DNA of 21,800 nucleotides. Origin: JAAYUK01 sp964392915. GTDB taxonomy: Bacteria > Nitrospirota > Thermodesulfovibrionia > Thermodesulfovibrionales > Dissulfurispiraceae. The position numbers and the translations under genes were made by a program. The first letter of the stretch is position 1. Each line of letters starts with the position of its first letter. This document shows positions 14,655 to 21,800 of this stretch, piece after piece. Below the pieces are notes generated by a model that saw nothing but the letters and a program-made list of their open reading frames with translations, had not been told where the DNA came from and did no database searches. The stretch spans positions 1-21,800 of the forward strand of contig CAYMRS010000042.1 in the NCBI GenBank assembly GCA_964392915.1, read 5' to 3'.

Positions 14655-15496
14655 TTCTAAGATTCGGCAGACACACCTTTCGCCTTGCCCGAAAAACACT
14701 GATTATGGGGGTGCTCAATATCACCCCCGATTCTTTTTCTGACGGCGGCCTTTTCCTTGATCCTGCCAGAGCCGTCGACCACGCGGAGCTGATGGTTGCC
14801 GACGGCGCGGACATCATAGACATCGGCGGGGAGTCCACGCGCCCCGGCTCAGAACCTGTAGCGCTTGAAGACGAACTCAGCCGGGTCATCCCGGTTATTT
14901 CCGCGCTGACGAAACATCTTTCCGTCCCGATTTCTGTCGACACCTGTAAATCTGCTGTTGCCCGCAGGGCAATCGATGCCGGTGCGTCAATGGTGAACGA
15001 TATCTTCGGACTGCGAAGTGATCCTGAAATGGCTCGAGTCGTTGCATCAACAGGCGTTCCGGTCTGTGTGATGCATATCAGGGGAACGCCAAAGATCATG
15101 CAGAAGAATCCCTCCTATGAAGCGCTCATCCCTGAAATCATGGACTCGCTGCGCCAGAGCATAGGTATTGCGCTTGATGCCGGCATAGCGGAAGAAAATA
15201 TTATTGTTGACCCGGGCATAGGCTTCGGGAAAACCTTCAACCATAACCTGGAAATTCTGAATCGGCTGAAAGAATTCAGCGCGCTCGGCAAGCCCCTGCT
15301 CATCGGGGTTTCGCGCAAGGCGTTCATCGGGAAGATTCTGGACGATGCTCCCGTGCAGGACAGGCTTGCAGGAACACTGGCTGCGGTCGCGGTTGCTGTC
15401 TGTAATGGTGCTCAGATCGTTCGCGTTCATGATGTGAAAGTGACGTCACAAGCTGTCCGGGTTGTTGACGCTATCCTCCGTGAAGCGTGCTGTTAA
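14651..15496 (+). CDS. folP: Dihydropteroate synthase
   Basis: This 281-aa cytosolic TIM-barrel enzyme condenses p-aminobenzoate with hydroxymethyl-dihydropterin pyrophosphate in folate synthesis. Conserved blocks: LIMGVLNITPDSFSDGG (17-33), IIDIGGESTRPGSEP, ISVDTCKSAVARRAIDAGA, VNDIFGL, VCVMHIRGTPK, IIVDPGIGFGKTFNHN, LIGVSRKAFIG, and the terminal VRVHDVK. All expected substrate-binding loops are present. The start is TTG at 14651, overlapping the ftsH stop; the first ATG (14705) would remove the beta-strand that normally precedes the MGVLN motif. The pabBC gene that makes its substrate is elsewhere in the window. Confidence 0.95.
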   Translation: MILRFGRHTFRLARKTLIMGVLNITPDSFSDGGLFLDPARAVDHAELMVADGADIIDIGGESTRPGSEPVALEDELSRVIPVISALTKHLSVPISVDTCKSAVARRAIDAGASMVNDIFGLRSDPEMARVVASTGVPVCVMHIRGTPKIMQKNPSYEALIPEIMDSLRQSIGIALDAGIAEENIIVDPGIGFGKTFNHNLEILNRLKEFSALGKPLLIGVSRKAFIGKILDDAPVQDRLAGTLAAVAVAVCNGAQIVRVHDVKVTSQAVRVVDAILREACC

Positions 15497-15661
15497 ACCA
15501 AGGAGTTGCGGCTGCACAGATGCCGGATGGACTTGCCGTTGCTCCCTGCCCTGCTCTGTCAGTTAAAATGTAGAATCATCTCAGGCCGGTTCGTGGCAGC
15601 ATCTGGAATCCTGATCCGGCACGGGGTGCCAACAATCATAAGCACAAGGGGAACGAGTGTC

Positions 15662-16195
15662 ATGATAAGTCTCAATACCTTTCTGAAAATATTCAGGGAC
15701 ACAAACTTTGAGCGGGCTGCGCTGGAAGGCTTTTATCATTCCGTAAAGAAGACCATTATTCTCCTGCGGCTCGGCAAGCCCTTTCTTCCCGAAGTTTTCA
15801 AGCAGGAAGAACGGTATCAATGGCCGGTACTGCAACTCATTGACGACCCGAATTCTCCCATCTATGACGGCGCCGAGCCGAAATTGCTGAGCGCCTTCAT
15901 CGGGAATATCGAAAAAGAAAAAAAACTTCGCCTGCATAAACGGCTGATGGACAAGGTGAAGTACTGGAGCGCGCTGCAGGATATCATTGAAGAGCGCTCG
16001 GAACTCTTCAAAAGCATTTTCGATTTCTCACACAAGGATGAAAAATCGTGCGCGATCATCGCAGACCGCTACAAGCGCGCCATAGACTCCCGCAGACGCA
16101 GGGCGGCGCTCGAAATCAGCCTTGGCGCGGGAGCAGCAGCAGCCGGTGCGGCTGCATTGTGGTATCTGACAAAAAAAGACAAAAAACAGCAGTAA
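15662..16195 (+). CDS. Hypothetical protein with C-terminal membrane anchor (177 aa)
   Basis: I do not recognise this protein. It is 177 aa and mostly alpha-helical and highly charged (KEEE/RHKR patches, residues about 80-150). It ends with an Ala/Gly-rich hydrophobic segment (LGAGAAAAGAAALWYL) followed by KKDKKQQ, the pattern of a tail-anchored membrane protein. No N-terminal signal is seen. The frame is open back to 15506, but I choose the ATG at 15662 because the upstream residues are low quality and contain no better start; AAGGGG lies about 11 nt upstream, a loose fit. The 165 nt between folP and this start holds no gene I can support. It ends 9 nt from the convergent argS stop. Confidence 0.7.
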   Translation: MISLNTFLKIFRDTNFERAALEGFYHSVKKTIILLRLGKPFLPEVFKQEERYQWPVLQLIDDPNSPIYDGAEPKLLSAFIGNIEKEKKLRLHKRLMDKVKYWSALQDIIEERSELFKSIFDFSHKDEKSCAIIADRYKRAIDSRRRRAALEISLGAGAAAAGAAALWYLTKKDKKQQ

Positions 16196-16204
16196 CTCAT
16201 CAAA

Positions 16205-17857
16205 CTACATCTTCTCAGGAGCACTGACACCGAGCATCCTCAGTCCATGCCGCAGAACAATCTTCACTGCCCTACACAAGAGAAGGCGCGCCGCAGTCGT
16301 CGGAGCGTCGTCGGTAATGACCCGATATTTGTGGTAATACTGGTGGAACATTCCCGCAAGTTCCTGCAAATAGAAGGTGACGCGGTGTGGTTCACGGCTG
16401 AGAGCCGCCCCGCGGAACATCATCGGATAAAGCAGCAGTTTCTTCAGAAGCCGGTATTCGTCCTCGTTATAAAGCGCAGGATCGAGCGTTTCGGGCACAA
16501 ATGAAGCGTCTCCGGGCAGAACGCCAGACTCTTCGGCTTTCTCAAAGATGCTGTTAATGCGGGCATGGGCGTACTGAACATAAAATACCGGGTTTTCATT
16601 GGACTGGGCCTTCGCAACCTCAATGTCGATCTCAAGATGACTGTCGGAACGACGGGTCAGGAAGAGGAACTTTGTGGTATCCGTCCCTATCTCATCCATG
16701 ATCTCGCGGAGCGTGATAAACTCCCCGGCGCGCTTTGACATCTGCACCGGCTGTCCGCCCTTCAGCAAAGAAACGAGCTGGACAAGCAGCACTCGGAAAC
16801 TCTCTTTCGGGTGGCCCAAGGCCTGAATTACCGCAGACATCCGCGGTATGTATCCGTGATGGTCCGCGCCCCAGATGTCGATAAGCTCGTCAAACCCTTT
16901 TTCGAACTTCTTCCGGTGGTAGGCAATGTCGGGCGTGAAATAGGTGTAATCTCCGTCCTGCTTGACGAGCACCCTGTCCTTGTCATCCCCGAAGTCTGTA
17001 GAACGGAACCAGACGGCGCCTTGATGCTCATAGATATGGCCGCGCTGTTTCAAGTCAGCTATCCCCTGCTCCACAAGATGCTCCCGGTATAAGTCACGCT
17101 CGCTCTGCCATGTGTCGAACAGAACGCCGAAATCGGCAAGGTCCCGCCTGACGGCATCAAGCATGCGAAGGTATGCAAAATCGATAAACGCATTGGCGGC
17201 TGCTTCAAAATCTTTCCCCGCATATGTTTCGCCGTGCCGCGCCCGGAATGCTTCCGCAAGTCCGGCAATATAATCGCCTCGATAGCCGTCCTCAGGAAAC
17301 GGAATGTTCTGCCCGAGCAGTTCCTGATACTTAGCGTATACAGAGAGCCCGAGCAGTCTGACCTGCCGTCCGGCATCGTTGATATAGAATTCCTTCTCAA
17401 CAACGTAGCCCGCTTCCTCAAGGAGATTTGCCAGCGCCGCTCCAAGCGCCGCTCCGCGCCCATGTCCGAGATGCAGCGGTCCGGTAGGATTCGCGCTCAC
17501 AAACTCGATCTGGATACGCTTCCCGACGCCGATATTTTCACGGAGAACAGCATCCTGCTCGACAAGCAAACTCAGCAATTCGCCGACAAGAAAGCTTTTT
17601 GAGAAGGTGAAATTGACAAAGCCGGGACCCGCGACAGCGACTTTTTCAAAGAGGTCAGAGGCTGAAAGCGCCTCCACGAGCTGCCCGGCTATAGCCCGGG
17701 GCGCCCTCCTGAGCGGTTTTGCGAGGCCCATGGCGAGCGGAGTCGAAAGGTCGCCGAACTCTTCTTTCGGTATCTGGATTTCTATTGCATCAAACTGCAC
17801 CTCTGCGCTCAACGCGGCGCAGGCATCCTGAAGAACTGTTCTGAGCTGTCTTTCCAT
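16205..17857 (-). CDS. argS: Arginyl-tRNA synthetase
   Basis: This 550-aa class I aminoacyl-tRNA synthetase charges tRNA-Arg. The N-terminal tRNA-binding Add-1 domain spans about 1-110. The HIGH motif appears as HLGH (129-132) in SANPTGPLHLGHGRGA, and the KMSKS equivalent as MSKRAG (373-378), as is normal for this enzyme. The C-terminal anticodon-binding domain ends LRHGLRMLGVSAPEKM, the usual family terminus. Length is typical. There is no Shine-Dalgarno before the ATG at 17857; a strong promoter (TTGACA, 18-nt spacer, TAAACT) ends 8 nt upstream, implying a leaderless message. scpA lies upstream on the same strand, but argS has its own promoter. Confidence 0.98.
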   Translation of the reverse strand: MERQLRTVLQDACAALSAEVQFDAIEIQIPKEEFGDLSTPLAMGLAKPLRRAPRAIAGQLVEALSASDLFEKVAVAGPGFVNFTFSKSFLVGELLSLLVEQDAVLRENIGVGKRIQIEFVSANPTGPLHLGHGRGAALGAALANLLEEAGYVVEKEFYINDAGRQVRLLGLSVYAKYQELLGQNIPFPEDGYRGDYIAGLAEAFRARHGETYAGKDFEAAANAFIDFAYLRMLDAVRRDLADFGVLFDTWQSERDLYREHLVEQGIADLKQRGHIYEHQGAVWFRSTDFGDDKDRVLVKQDGDYTYFTPDIAYHRKKFEKGFDELIDIWGADHHGYIPRMSAVIQALGHPKESFRVLLVQLVSLLKGGQPVQMSKRAGEFITLREIMDEIGTDTTKFLFLTRRSDSHLEIDIEVAKAQSNENPVFYVQYAHARINSIFEKAEESGVLPGDASFVPETLDPALYNEDEYRLLKKLLLYPMMFRGAALSREPHRVTFYLQELAGMFHQYYHKYRVITDDAPTTAARLLLCRAVKIVLRHGLRMLGVSAPEKM

Positions 17858-17865
17858 AGCTGAAT

Positions 17866-17895
17866 AGTTTAAGCGCCTGTTTGCCGGATTGTCAA
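17866..17895 (-). promoter_or_regulatory. argS promoter
   Basis: Minus strand: perfect -35 TTGACA (17890-17895), 18-nt spacer, -10 TAAACT (17866-17871). Only 8 nt separate the -10 from the argS ATG, so the 5' leader would be 0-2 nt. Confidence 0.65.
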
Positions 17896-17950
17896 CGCTA
17901 AAGCCGCAATTGAAGGGCTTTCAGAGAGGGAATCCGTCCCGATCAGATCG

Positions 17951-18727
17951 TCACTGTTCCTCATTTCCGGGAGCTGATTCCGGGTTTCCCTGCCCGCGCA
18001 TGATGAATATCGCTCCAAAATCTTTATCCTGATACGTGCGCGCAAGACCGAGACGAAGCGTTTCGAGCAAGGCGAGGAATGTCACAATGACATGGAGGCG
18101 GCTGTGATCATCCGTAAAAAGGTCAGCAAACCGGATAGTTTGCGCGGCTTCGAGCCGGTCAAGGATGAGACTGATCTTATCCTGCACTGTGAGGGTTTCT
18201 CGGCTGATGGTCAGCGTCTCGGGCGGCACGCGGCTGATAATTTTCCTGAGCGCCCCCATCAGATCAAACAGATTGACATCGAACAGCATCGGCTCCGGTT
18301 CGGCCTCACCCTTCTCCTCCGCCATCGGTGGCTTGGCAAAAGAATTGGACCATATATCTTCGCGGTCCCGGAACTCAACGGACATTTCCTTGAATGCCTG
18401 ATACTCCAGAAGACGCTGCACAAGTCCCGCACGCGGGTCTTCCTGCTCCTCTCCCTGATCAGGCTCTTCCGGAGGCGGAAGCAGCATACGCGATTTGATG
18501 TATATAAGAGTAGCGGCCATAACGAGGAATTCGGAGGCAATCTCGAGATTCAGATCTTTCATAATCTCAAGGTAGTCAAGGTACTGCTTGGTAATTTCGG
18601 CAATGGGAATATCGTAAATATCAATTTTATTCTGCTTCAGCAGATGGAGCAACAGATCAAGCGGCCCTTCAAAGGCGGCTATCTTGACGCTGTATGCGGA
18701 GTACTGTTGTTCGTTCGATTCAGCCAT
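17951..18727 (-). CDS. scpA: Segregation and condensation protein ScpA
   Basis: This 258-aa kleisin bridges SMC heads in the bacterial condensin and helps chromosome segregation. The N-terminal SMC-binding domain has FEGPLDLLLHLLKQNKIDIYD (19-39) and the helix LEIASEFLVMAATLIYIKSRMLLP, both diagnostic. The middle is acidic (PPEEPDQGEEQEDPRAG). The C-terminal winged helix ends LETLRLGLARTYQDKDFGAIFI. Complete length. scpB is not adjacent and must be elsewhere. There is no Shine-Dalgarno. Two possible promoters lie upstream: one ending 8 nt before the start and a stronger one within the end of the PP2C gene. Confidence 0.95.
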   Translation of the reverse strand: MAESNEQQYSAYSVKIAAFEGPLDLLLHLLKQNKIDIYDIPIAEITKQYLDYLEIMKDLNLEIASEFLVMAATLIYIKSRMLLPPPEEPDQGEEQEDPRAGLVQRLLEYQAFKEMSVEFRDREDIWSNSFAKPPMAEEKGEAEPEPMLFDVNLFDLMGALRKIISRVPPETLTISRETLTVQDKISLILDRLEAAQTIRFADLFTDDHSRLHVIVTFLALLETLRLGLARTYQDKDFGAIFIMRGQGNPESAPGNEEQ

Positions 18728-18735
18728 AGCGTATC

Positions 18736-18765
18736 AGTTTACCTGCCGCATGAAGAAAATCTCAA
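18736..18765 (-). promoter_or_regulatory. scpA proximal promoter
   Basis: Minus strand: TTGAGA (18760-18765), 18-nt spacer, TAAACT (18736-18741), 8 nt before the ATG. This is the same -10 hexamer, spacer and gap as the argS promoter. Confidence 0.5.
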
Positions 18766-18796
18766 CGAAGCGGCTGGGCGGATCAGGTTAAAAAAC

Positions 18797-18825
18797 ATTA
18801 TATACCAACTAGTTATCTCTTGCAA
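18797..18825 (-). promoter_or_regulatory. scpA distal promoter
   Basis: Minus strand: TTGCAA (18820-18825), 17-nt spacer, perfect -10 TATAAT (18797-18802), overlapping the 3' end of the PP2C gene. It would give scpA a leader of about 63 nt, but no Shine-Dalgarno is present in that leader. Confidence 0.5.
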
Positions 18826-19574
18826 ACCACGACGACAACCGTAACGTTATCCTGTCCGCCGGCACGTAGGGCGGCGGCGACAAATGATGAACAGACAGTT
18901 TTCGGAAAGGCATCTGCTGCCAGGATCCCCTGAATTTCGTCATGCGTCAGCATGTTGGTGAGTCCATCTGTACAAAACAGGTATCGATCGCCGTCGAAAA
19001 CCGGATGTTCTGCAACCGCCGCTTCGACGTTTGGTTCCATCCCCACAACGCGGGATATGATATTGCGGTAATCACAGGCAAGCAGTTCGGACCGGCTTAG
19101 CAATCCGCGCCGGAAATGCTCCTGTGCCAGCGAGTGATCTTCCGTAAGCTGGGTAAGAATACCGTCACGAAGTCGATAGATGCGACTATCTCCGACATGG
19201 GCAATGGCAAGATGATCATCGCGAAACAATGCCCCGGCAAACGTCGTGCCCATGCCGGACAACGCGGAAACCCTGAGACTTTCATGATACACGGCGGTGT
19301 TCGCCCCGGTCACTGCCAAGCTGATAAGCCGGGTGAGTGCTGAGGTGTCTTCACGGAAACAACCGGGCATGTGCGGCCTGCCGGAAAATGCTGCCCGAAG
19401 AAATGCTTCCGCGGAATCCACCGCAATCCGACTCGCGATGTGACCGCCTGGGGCACCGCCAACACCATCTGCAACCGCATAAAACCCCATGTCATCGGCA
19501 ACGCAGAACGCATCTTCATTTCTGCTCCGGACAGATCCGGCATGGCTGATTCCAGAGGAATGCCTGATGCTCAC
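18813..19574 (-). CDS. PP2C/Stp1-type serine/threonine phosphatase
   Basis: This 253-aa soluble metal-dependent phosphatase removes phosphate from Ser/Thr. Motifs in order: SRNEDAF with Asp21, VADGVGGAPGG with Asp36, SGMGTTFAG (106-114), AHVGDSRIYRLRDG (125-138), LTEDHSL, FCTDGLTNML with Asp203, and GGQDNVTVVVV with Asp242. The metal-binding aspartates are all present, so it should be active. The start is GTG at 19574, 7 nt after the stop of the membrane pseudokinase gene, with only a weak GAG upstream, so translation is probably coupled. In many bacteria such phosphatases pair with PASTA- or Stk-type kinases; here the partner appears catalytically dead. Confidence 0.94.
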   Translation of the reverse strand: MSIRHSSGISHAGSVRSRNEDAFCVADDMGFYAVADGVGGAPGGHIASRIAVDSAEAFLRAAFSGRPHMPGCFREDTSALTRLISLAVTGANTAVYHESLRVSALSGMGTTFAGALFRDDHLAIAHVGDSRIYRLRDGILTQLTEDHSLAQEHFRRGLLSRSELLACDYRNIISRVVGMEPNVEAAVAEHPVFDGDRYLFCTDGLTNMLTHDEIQGILAADAFPKTVCSSFVAAALRAGGQDNVTVVVVVCKR

Positions 19575-19581
19575 GCATTTC

Positions 19582-21270
19582 TCACAGATTAAAGAGTACC
19601 ATGGCGATATCGTCAGACAGGTCTATGCTGAGCTGATACCGTTGCTCACGCGATTTCGACAAAAGACGGTCCAGCAGCATATCGCAGAATACCGGCATGT
19701 CGGGACGCATATCGCCGATCTGCCGGTGAGGTTTCGTGGTTATCTGATAGAAAATATCCGCACTCCTTTCACCTGAAAAGAGGCGCTCCCCCGAAAGCAT
19801 TTCGTACAAGACCGCTCCCAGGGAGAAGAGATCAGCGCGGCCGTCGGCCCTGCGGCCAAAAACCACCTCAGGAGCAGTGTAAGGGAGAATCTCAACAGGC
19901 AAGCTGTCTCCGCTGCCGCCCACTATTGCCGCAAGGCTGAATTCAGTCATTACTACTTCTCCGTCAGGGGTCAGGACGATAGTGCCGGGCCGCAGCGCCT
20001 GGTGAATAAGACCGTTTTTGTGAGCGATGTCAATAGCCTCGGCCAGCTTCGCGATAAGAGCCAGCGCGTCCTGTAAGGAAAGGAGCGTCCCTTTTTTGCA
20101 ATATTCAGAAAGCAGCGTTCCCTCGGCAGACTCATAGGCAATATATGCCATATCGGCATCTTCTCCGCTCTCCAGTACCCGCGCGATTCTGCGATGCGAC
20201 AGCCTGCCCAGCATTTCCGCGTGCATCTGCATTCTCTTTCTGAATGCGTCCCGTTCATGACGAGGAATCAGAGCAAGGGTAATGGTATGCACCATTGCTG
20301 CATGCCCCCTGTCATTTCTCCCCTTATAAATAGAGCCAAAGGGTCCGGCAACCGGATTCGGCTCCAGCTCAAATGAGCCGAGCCTCTTTATACGCGGCGT
20401 TTCAGGCTGCAGTCCTTGCGTCAAAGTCACTTCTGGCACAGGCTTATCAGCAAGAACTGTCCCGTCACCCAACGGCTCCTCGCGCAGTACAACCGCATCA
20501 GGAGCTTCGACCGTATGGTCTGGCGCAACCCGCAGCTCAGGCTCTGCCGATGCAACAGGCGCCAAGCCGGCACCCTCAGCAGCGGCGGGAGGAGGTTCGT
20601 CGGAAACCGGCGCTTCCGTCGCAGGCTCATCAGGACGAACCTTTGCGGCGACCAAGAGTTCCTCGCGCAGTACAACCGCATCAGGAGCTTCGACCGTATG
20701 GTCTGGCGCAACCCGCAGCTCAGGCTCTGCCGATGCAACAGGCGCCAAGCCGGCACCCTCAGCAGCGGCGGGAGGAGGTTCGTCGGAAACCGGCGCATCC
20801 GGCACGGGCTGAACAAGCGTAAGAGTGTCAGGAGAAACCGGCGCTGCATCTGCCGGCTCCGCAGCGCGAACAGCAGACGCAGGAGCAGCGGCACCTCGAC
20901 GCCTCAGAAGCAGTGAACTCAGATATCCGAGCAAAAGCAGAAGCATCGGGTAGCCAAACTTCACCCCCCCCATCTCAGGCTGCAGAGAAAAAGCGGCACT
21001 TCCCAGAGCACAAGCCATCAGGATAACCATCAGCAGCCCGAGACGCGGGTTCAGGAGCGGCAGAAAAAAGGCGAGAAAAAAACCGACGCAGGCAATAGCG
21101 GACAACTCGGCAAAAAAGGCCCATTCTGGCCGCGCTCCGCCTGCACGTAGAAGATCAATTCCAAGCATATCCGTGAGAGGATCAAACAGCGAAGCGACCT
21201 CATGATAACCAAGCAGGGCCAGTGCTGTCAGAAACAGCGATGCCAATGCAGTTCTGTTCGTTTTTTGCAT
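19582..21270 (-). CDS. Membrane-anchored Ser/Thr kinase-fold protein, probable pseudokinase
   Basis: This 562-aa protein has about four membrane helices (residues 8-22, 51-72, 76-94, 106-122), a Pro/Ala-rich cytoplasmic linker (125-292) with two identical 45-residue repeats, and a C-terminal kinase-like domain (about 298-562). The fold is recognisable: glycine loop AGPFGSIYKG (308-317), RLSHRRIARVLESG, YTAPEV (464-469), and DLFSLGAVLYEMLSGE (480-495). The catalytic residues are missing. The VAIK lysine is His328, the alpha-C glutamate is probably His350, HRDLKPxN reads HQALRPGT (423-430), and DFG reads EFS (443-445). It should therefore bind or scaffold rather than phosphorylate, possibly acting with the adjacent PP2C enzyme. 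The start is ATG 21270 after an extended -10; no Shine-Dalgarno. Confidence 0.9.
   Translation of the reverse strand: MQKTNRTALASLFLTALALLGYHEVASLFDPLTDMLGIDLLRAGGARPEWAFFAELSAIACVGFFLAFFLPLLNPRLGLLMVILMACALGSAAFSLQPEMGGVKFGYPMLLLLLGYLSSLLLRRRGAAAPASAVRAAEPADAAPVSPDTLTLVQPVPDAPVSDEPPPAAAEGAGLAPVASAEPELRVAPDHTVEAPDAVVLREELLVAAKVRPDEPATEAPVSDEPPPAAAEGAGLAPVASAEPELRVAPDHTVEAPDAVVLREEPLGDGTVLADKPVPEVTLTQGLQPETPRIKRLGSFELEPNPVAGPFGSIYKGRNDRGHAAMVHTITLALIPRHERDAFRKRMQMHAEMLGRLSHRRIARVLESGEDADMAYIAYESAEGTLLSEYCKKGTLLSLQDALALIAKLAEAIDIAHKNGLIHQALRPGTIVLTPDGEVVMTEFSLAAIVGGSGDSLPVEILPYTAPEVVFGRRADGRADLFSLGAVLYEMLSGERLFSGERSADIFYQITTKPHRQIGDMRPDMPVFCDMLLDRLLSKSREQRYQLSIDLSDDIAMVLFNL
20477..20613. repeat. 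137-bp perfect direct repeat, copy 1 (pseudokinase linker)
   Basis: Identical base for base to 20660-20796, with a period of 183 bp (61 codons), so the frame is kept. It encodes the residues 220-265 copy of a Pro/Ala/Glu-rich segment. Confidence 0.97.
20660..20796. repeat. 137-bp perfect direct repeat, copy 2 (pseudokinase linker)
   Basis: Second identical copy, encoding residues about 159-204. The 46 bp between the copies (20614-20659) is unique. Identity at all third codon positions points to a recent duplication or gene conversion. Confidence 0.97.
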
Positions 21271-21275
21271 AAAAC

Positions 21276-21284
21276 AGTATACCA
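21276..21284 (-). promoter_or_regulatory. Extended -10 element of the pseudokinase gene
   Basis: Minus strand TGGTATACT: an extended -10 whose hexamer TATACT ends 5 nt before the ATG at 21270. The -35 is weak. A leaderless transcript is predicted. Confidence 0.45.
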
Positions 21285-21395
21285 GATATCCAGCCTGTGG
21301 AAAGAACTCCTGTTCTCGGTAACACCTTCCCGATAAAGGAAAACGCTCGATGCCAAGATGAATCTGGCACTTTGATTTTACTATGTTTTTTGCTA

Positions 21396-21425
21396 TTTAC
21401 ACGCTGGCATGGCATTTGATAATAT
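21396..21425 (+). promoter_or_regulatory. Promoter of the monoheme cytochrome
   Basis: TTTACA (21396-21401), 18-nt spacer, extended -10 TGA-TAATAT (hexamer 21420-21425). The start near 21433 leaves a leader of about 32 nt with GGGAGG. It sits in the 194-nt divergent gap with the pseudokinase gene. Confidence 0.55.
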
Positions 21426-21464
21426 GTAGATCAGGATTGCAAAAAAAATGCAGGGAGGTAAGTT

Positions 21465-21767
21465 ATGAAGAAGGTACTGGTTTCGGTCGTAGCACTTTTT
21501 ACCGTATTGGCATTCGGGCTGAGTGCTCAAGCCGGCGTCATCGACGACAAATGTATAAAATGCCATAAGGCAGAGAAGTCTGTCGACAAAATGGCTGCCA
21601 GGGACGGCGTCAAGGACGGTGCAGGCATGGTGAAGGCTGTCCGGACAGGCCCTAAGGCTGCACTGCACAAGAACCTGACCGATGAGGACCTGAAAGCTGC
21701 CGCTGCCGAACTGAAAGCCCCGGCTGCTGCCCCAGCAAAGAAGAAAAAGGCTGCTGAAGGCTGCTAA
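21465..21767 (+). CDS. Small periplasmic monoheme cytochrome c
   Basis: This 100-aa exported protein has a signal peptide (MKKVLVSVVALFTVLAFGLS, cleavage near AQA-GV) and a single CIKCH haem motif (residues 30-34). The mature domain is short (about 77 aa). Methionines at about 43, 55 could supply a sixth ligand, but no canonical class I cytochrome ending is obvious. The tail is an Ala/Pro/Lys-rich stretch (KAPAAAPAKKKKAAEGC) that ends in cysteine, which is unusual. GGGAGG lies upstream of the ATG. Likely a soluble electron carrier, possibly working with the hexaheme cytochrome, but they are far apart and nothing in sequence links them. Confidence 0.85.
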   Translation: MKKVLVSVVALFTVLAFGLSAQAGVIDDKCIKCHKAEKSVDKMAARDGVKDGAGMVKAVRTGPKAALHKNLTDEDLKAAAAELKAPAAAPAKKKKAAEGC

Positions 21768-21800
21768 CTGAACAGCAAGGCAAGCAGACAATCGCTCTAA

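Noticed and set aside
21404..21419. Sigma-54 promoter (TGGCAT-N5-TTGAT) before the monoheme cytochrome
   Set aside because: The -12 GC is missing, and a sigma-70 extended -10 overlaps it with good spacing.

Overview
The window looks like a chromosomal segment from a free-living, probably anaerobic Gram-negative-type bacterium. The evidence is a periplasmic hexaheme cytochrome c, a monoheme cytochrome, FeoB ferrous iron uptake, a DsrE/F/H-type sulfur-relay cluster, and a gene that appears to use UGA as selenocysteine. Nitrospirota or a former deltaproteobacterial lineage (Desulfobacterota) would fit, but this is inferred from gene content alone. There are no phage, IS, CRISPR, tRNA or rRNA features.

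Layout. 58-10275 is all on the minus strand. Read in the direction of transcription from 10275 it holds: feoB and a Fur-family regulator; a 76-aa membrane protein coupled to a zinc dehydrogenase; a hexaheme cytochrome; a compact dsrE-dsrF-dsrH-cysteine desulfurase operon; a 57-aa Cys-rich zinc-ribbon-like gene overlapping yajQ; a 71-aa unknown; and a pabB-pabC fusion. 10380-16195 is on the plus strand: an N-acetylmuramoyl-L-alanine amidase, a GerMN protein, rph, ftsH, folP and a tail-anchored unknown. 16205-21270 returns to the minus strand: a membrane pseudokinase, a PP2C phosphatase, scpA and argS. A monoheme cytochrome (21465-21767, plus) diverges from the pseudokinase.

Main discovery. The dsrE gene (4762-5106) has an in-frame TGA at 4888-4890, and the DsrE homology continues in the same frame for 41 more codons to a TAG. 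The TGA falls where DsrE/TusD proteins carry their persulfide-bearing cysteine, giving a U-T-G-C motif. A 46-nt hairpin with a GGUCUU apical loop follows it, as expected of a bacterial SECIS element. The same operon encodes a NifS-type desulfurase whose active-site loop (GAACHSG) resembles selenocysteine lyase. Together they suggest a selenium-dependent version of the DsrEFH/TusBCD sulfur relay.

Other points. (1) The membrane Ser/Thr kinase homologue has lost the Lys, alpha-C Glu, HRD Asp and DFG Asp, so it should be a pseudokinase; it is encoded next to an apparently intact PP2C phosphatase and carries a perfect 137-bp internal duplication. (2) Seven genes without a Shine-Dalgarno have a -10-like hexamer ending 5-8 nt before the start codon, suggesting leaderless mRNAs. 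(3) A Fur-like 7-1-7 inverted repeat lies at the feoB promoter.
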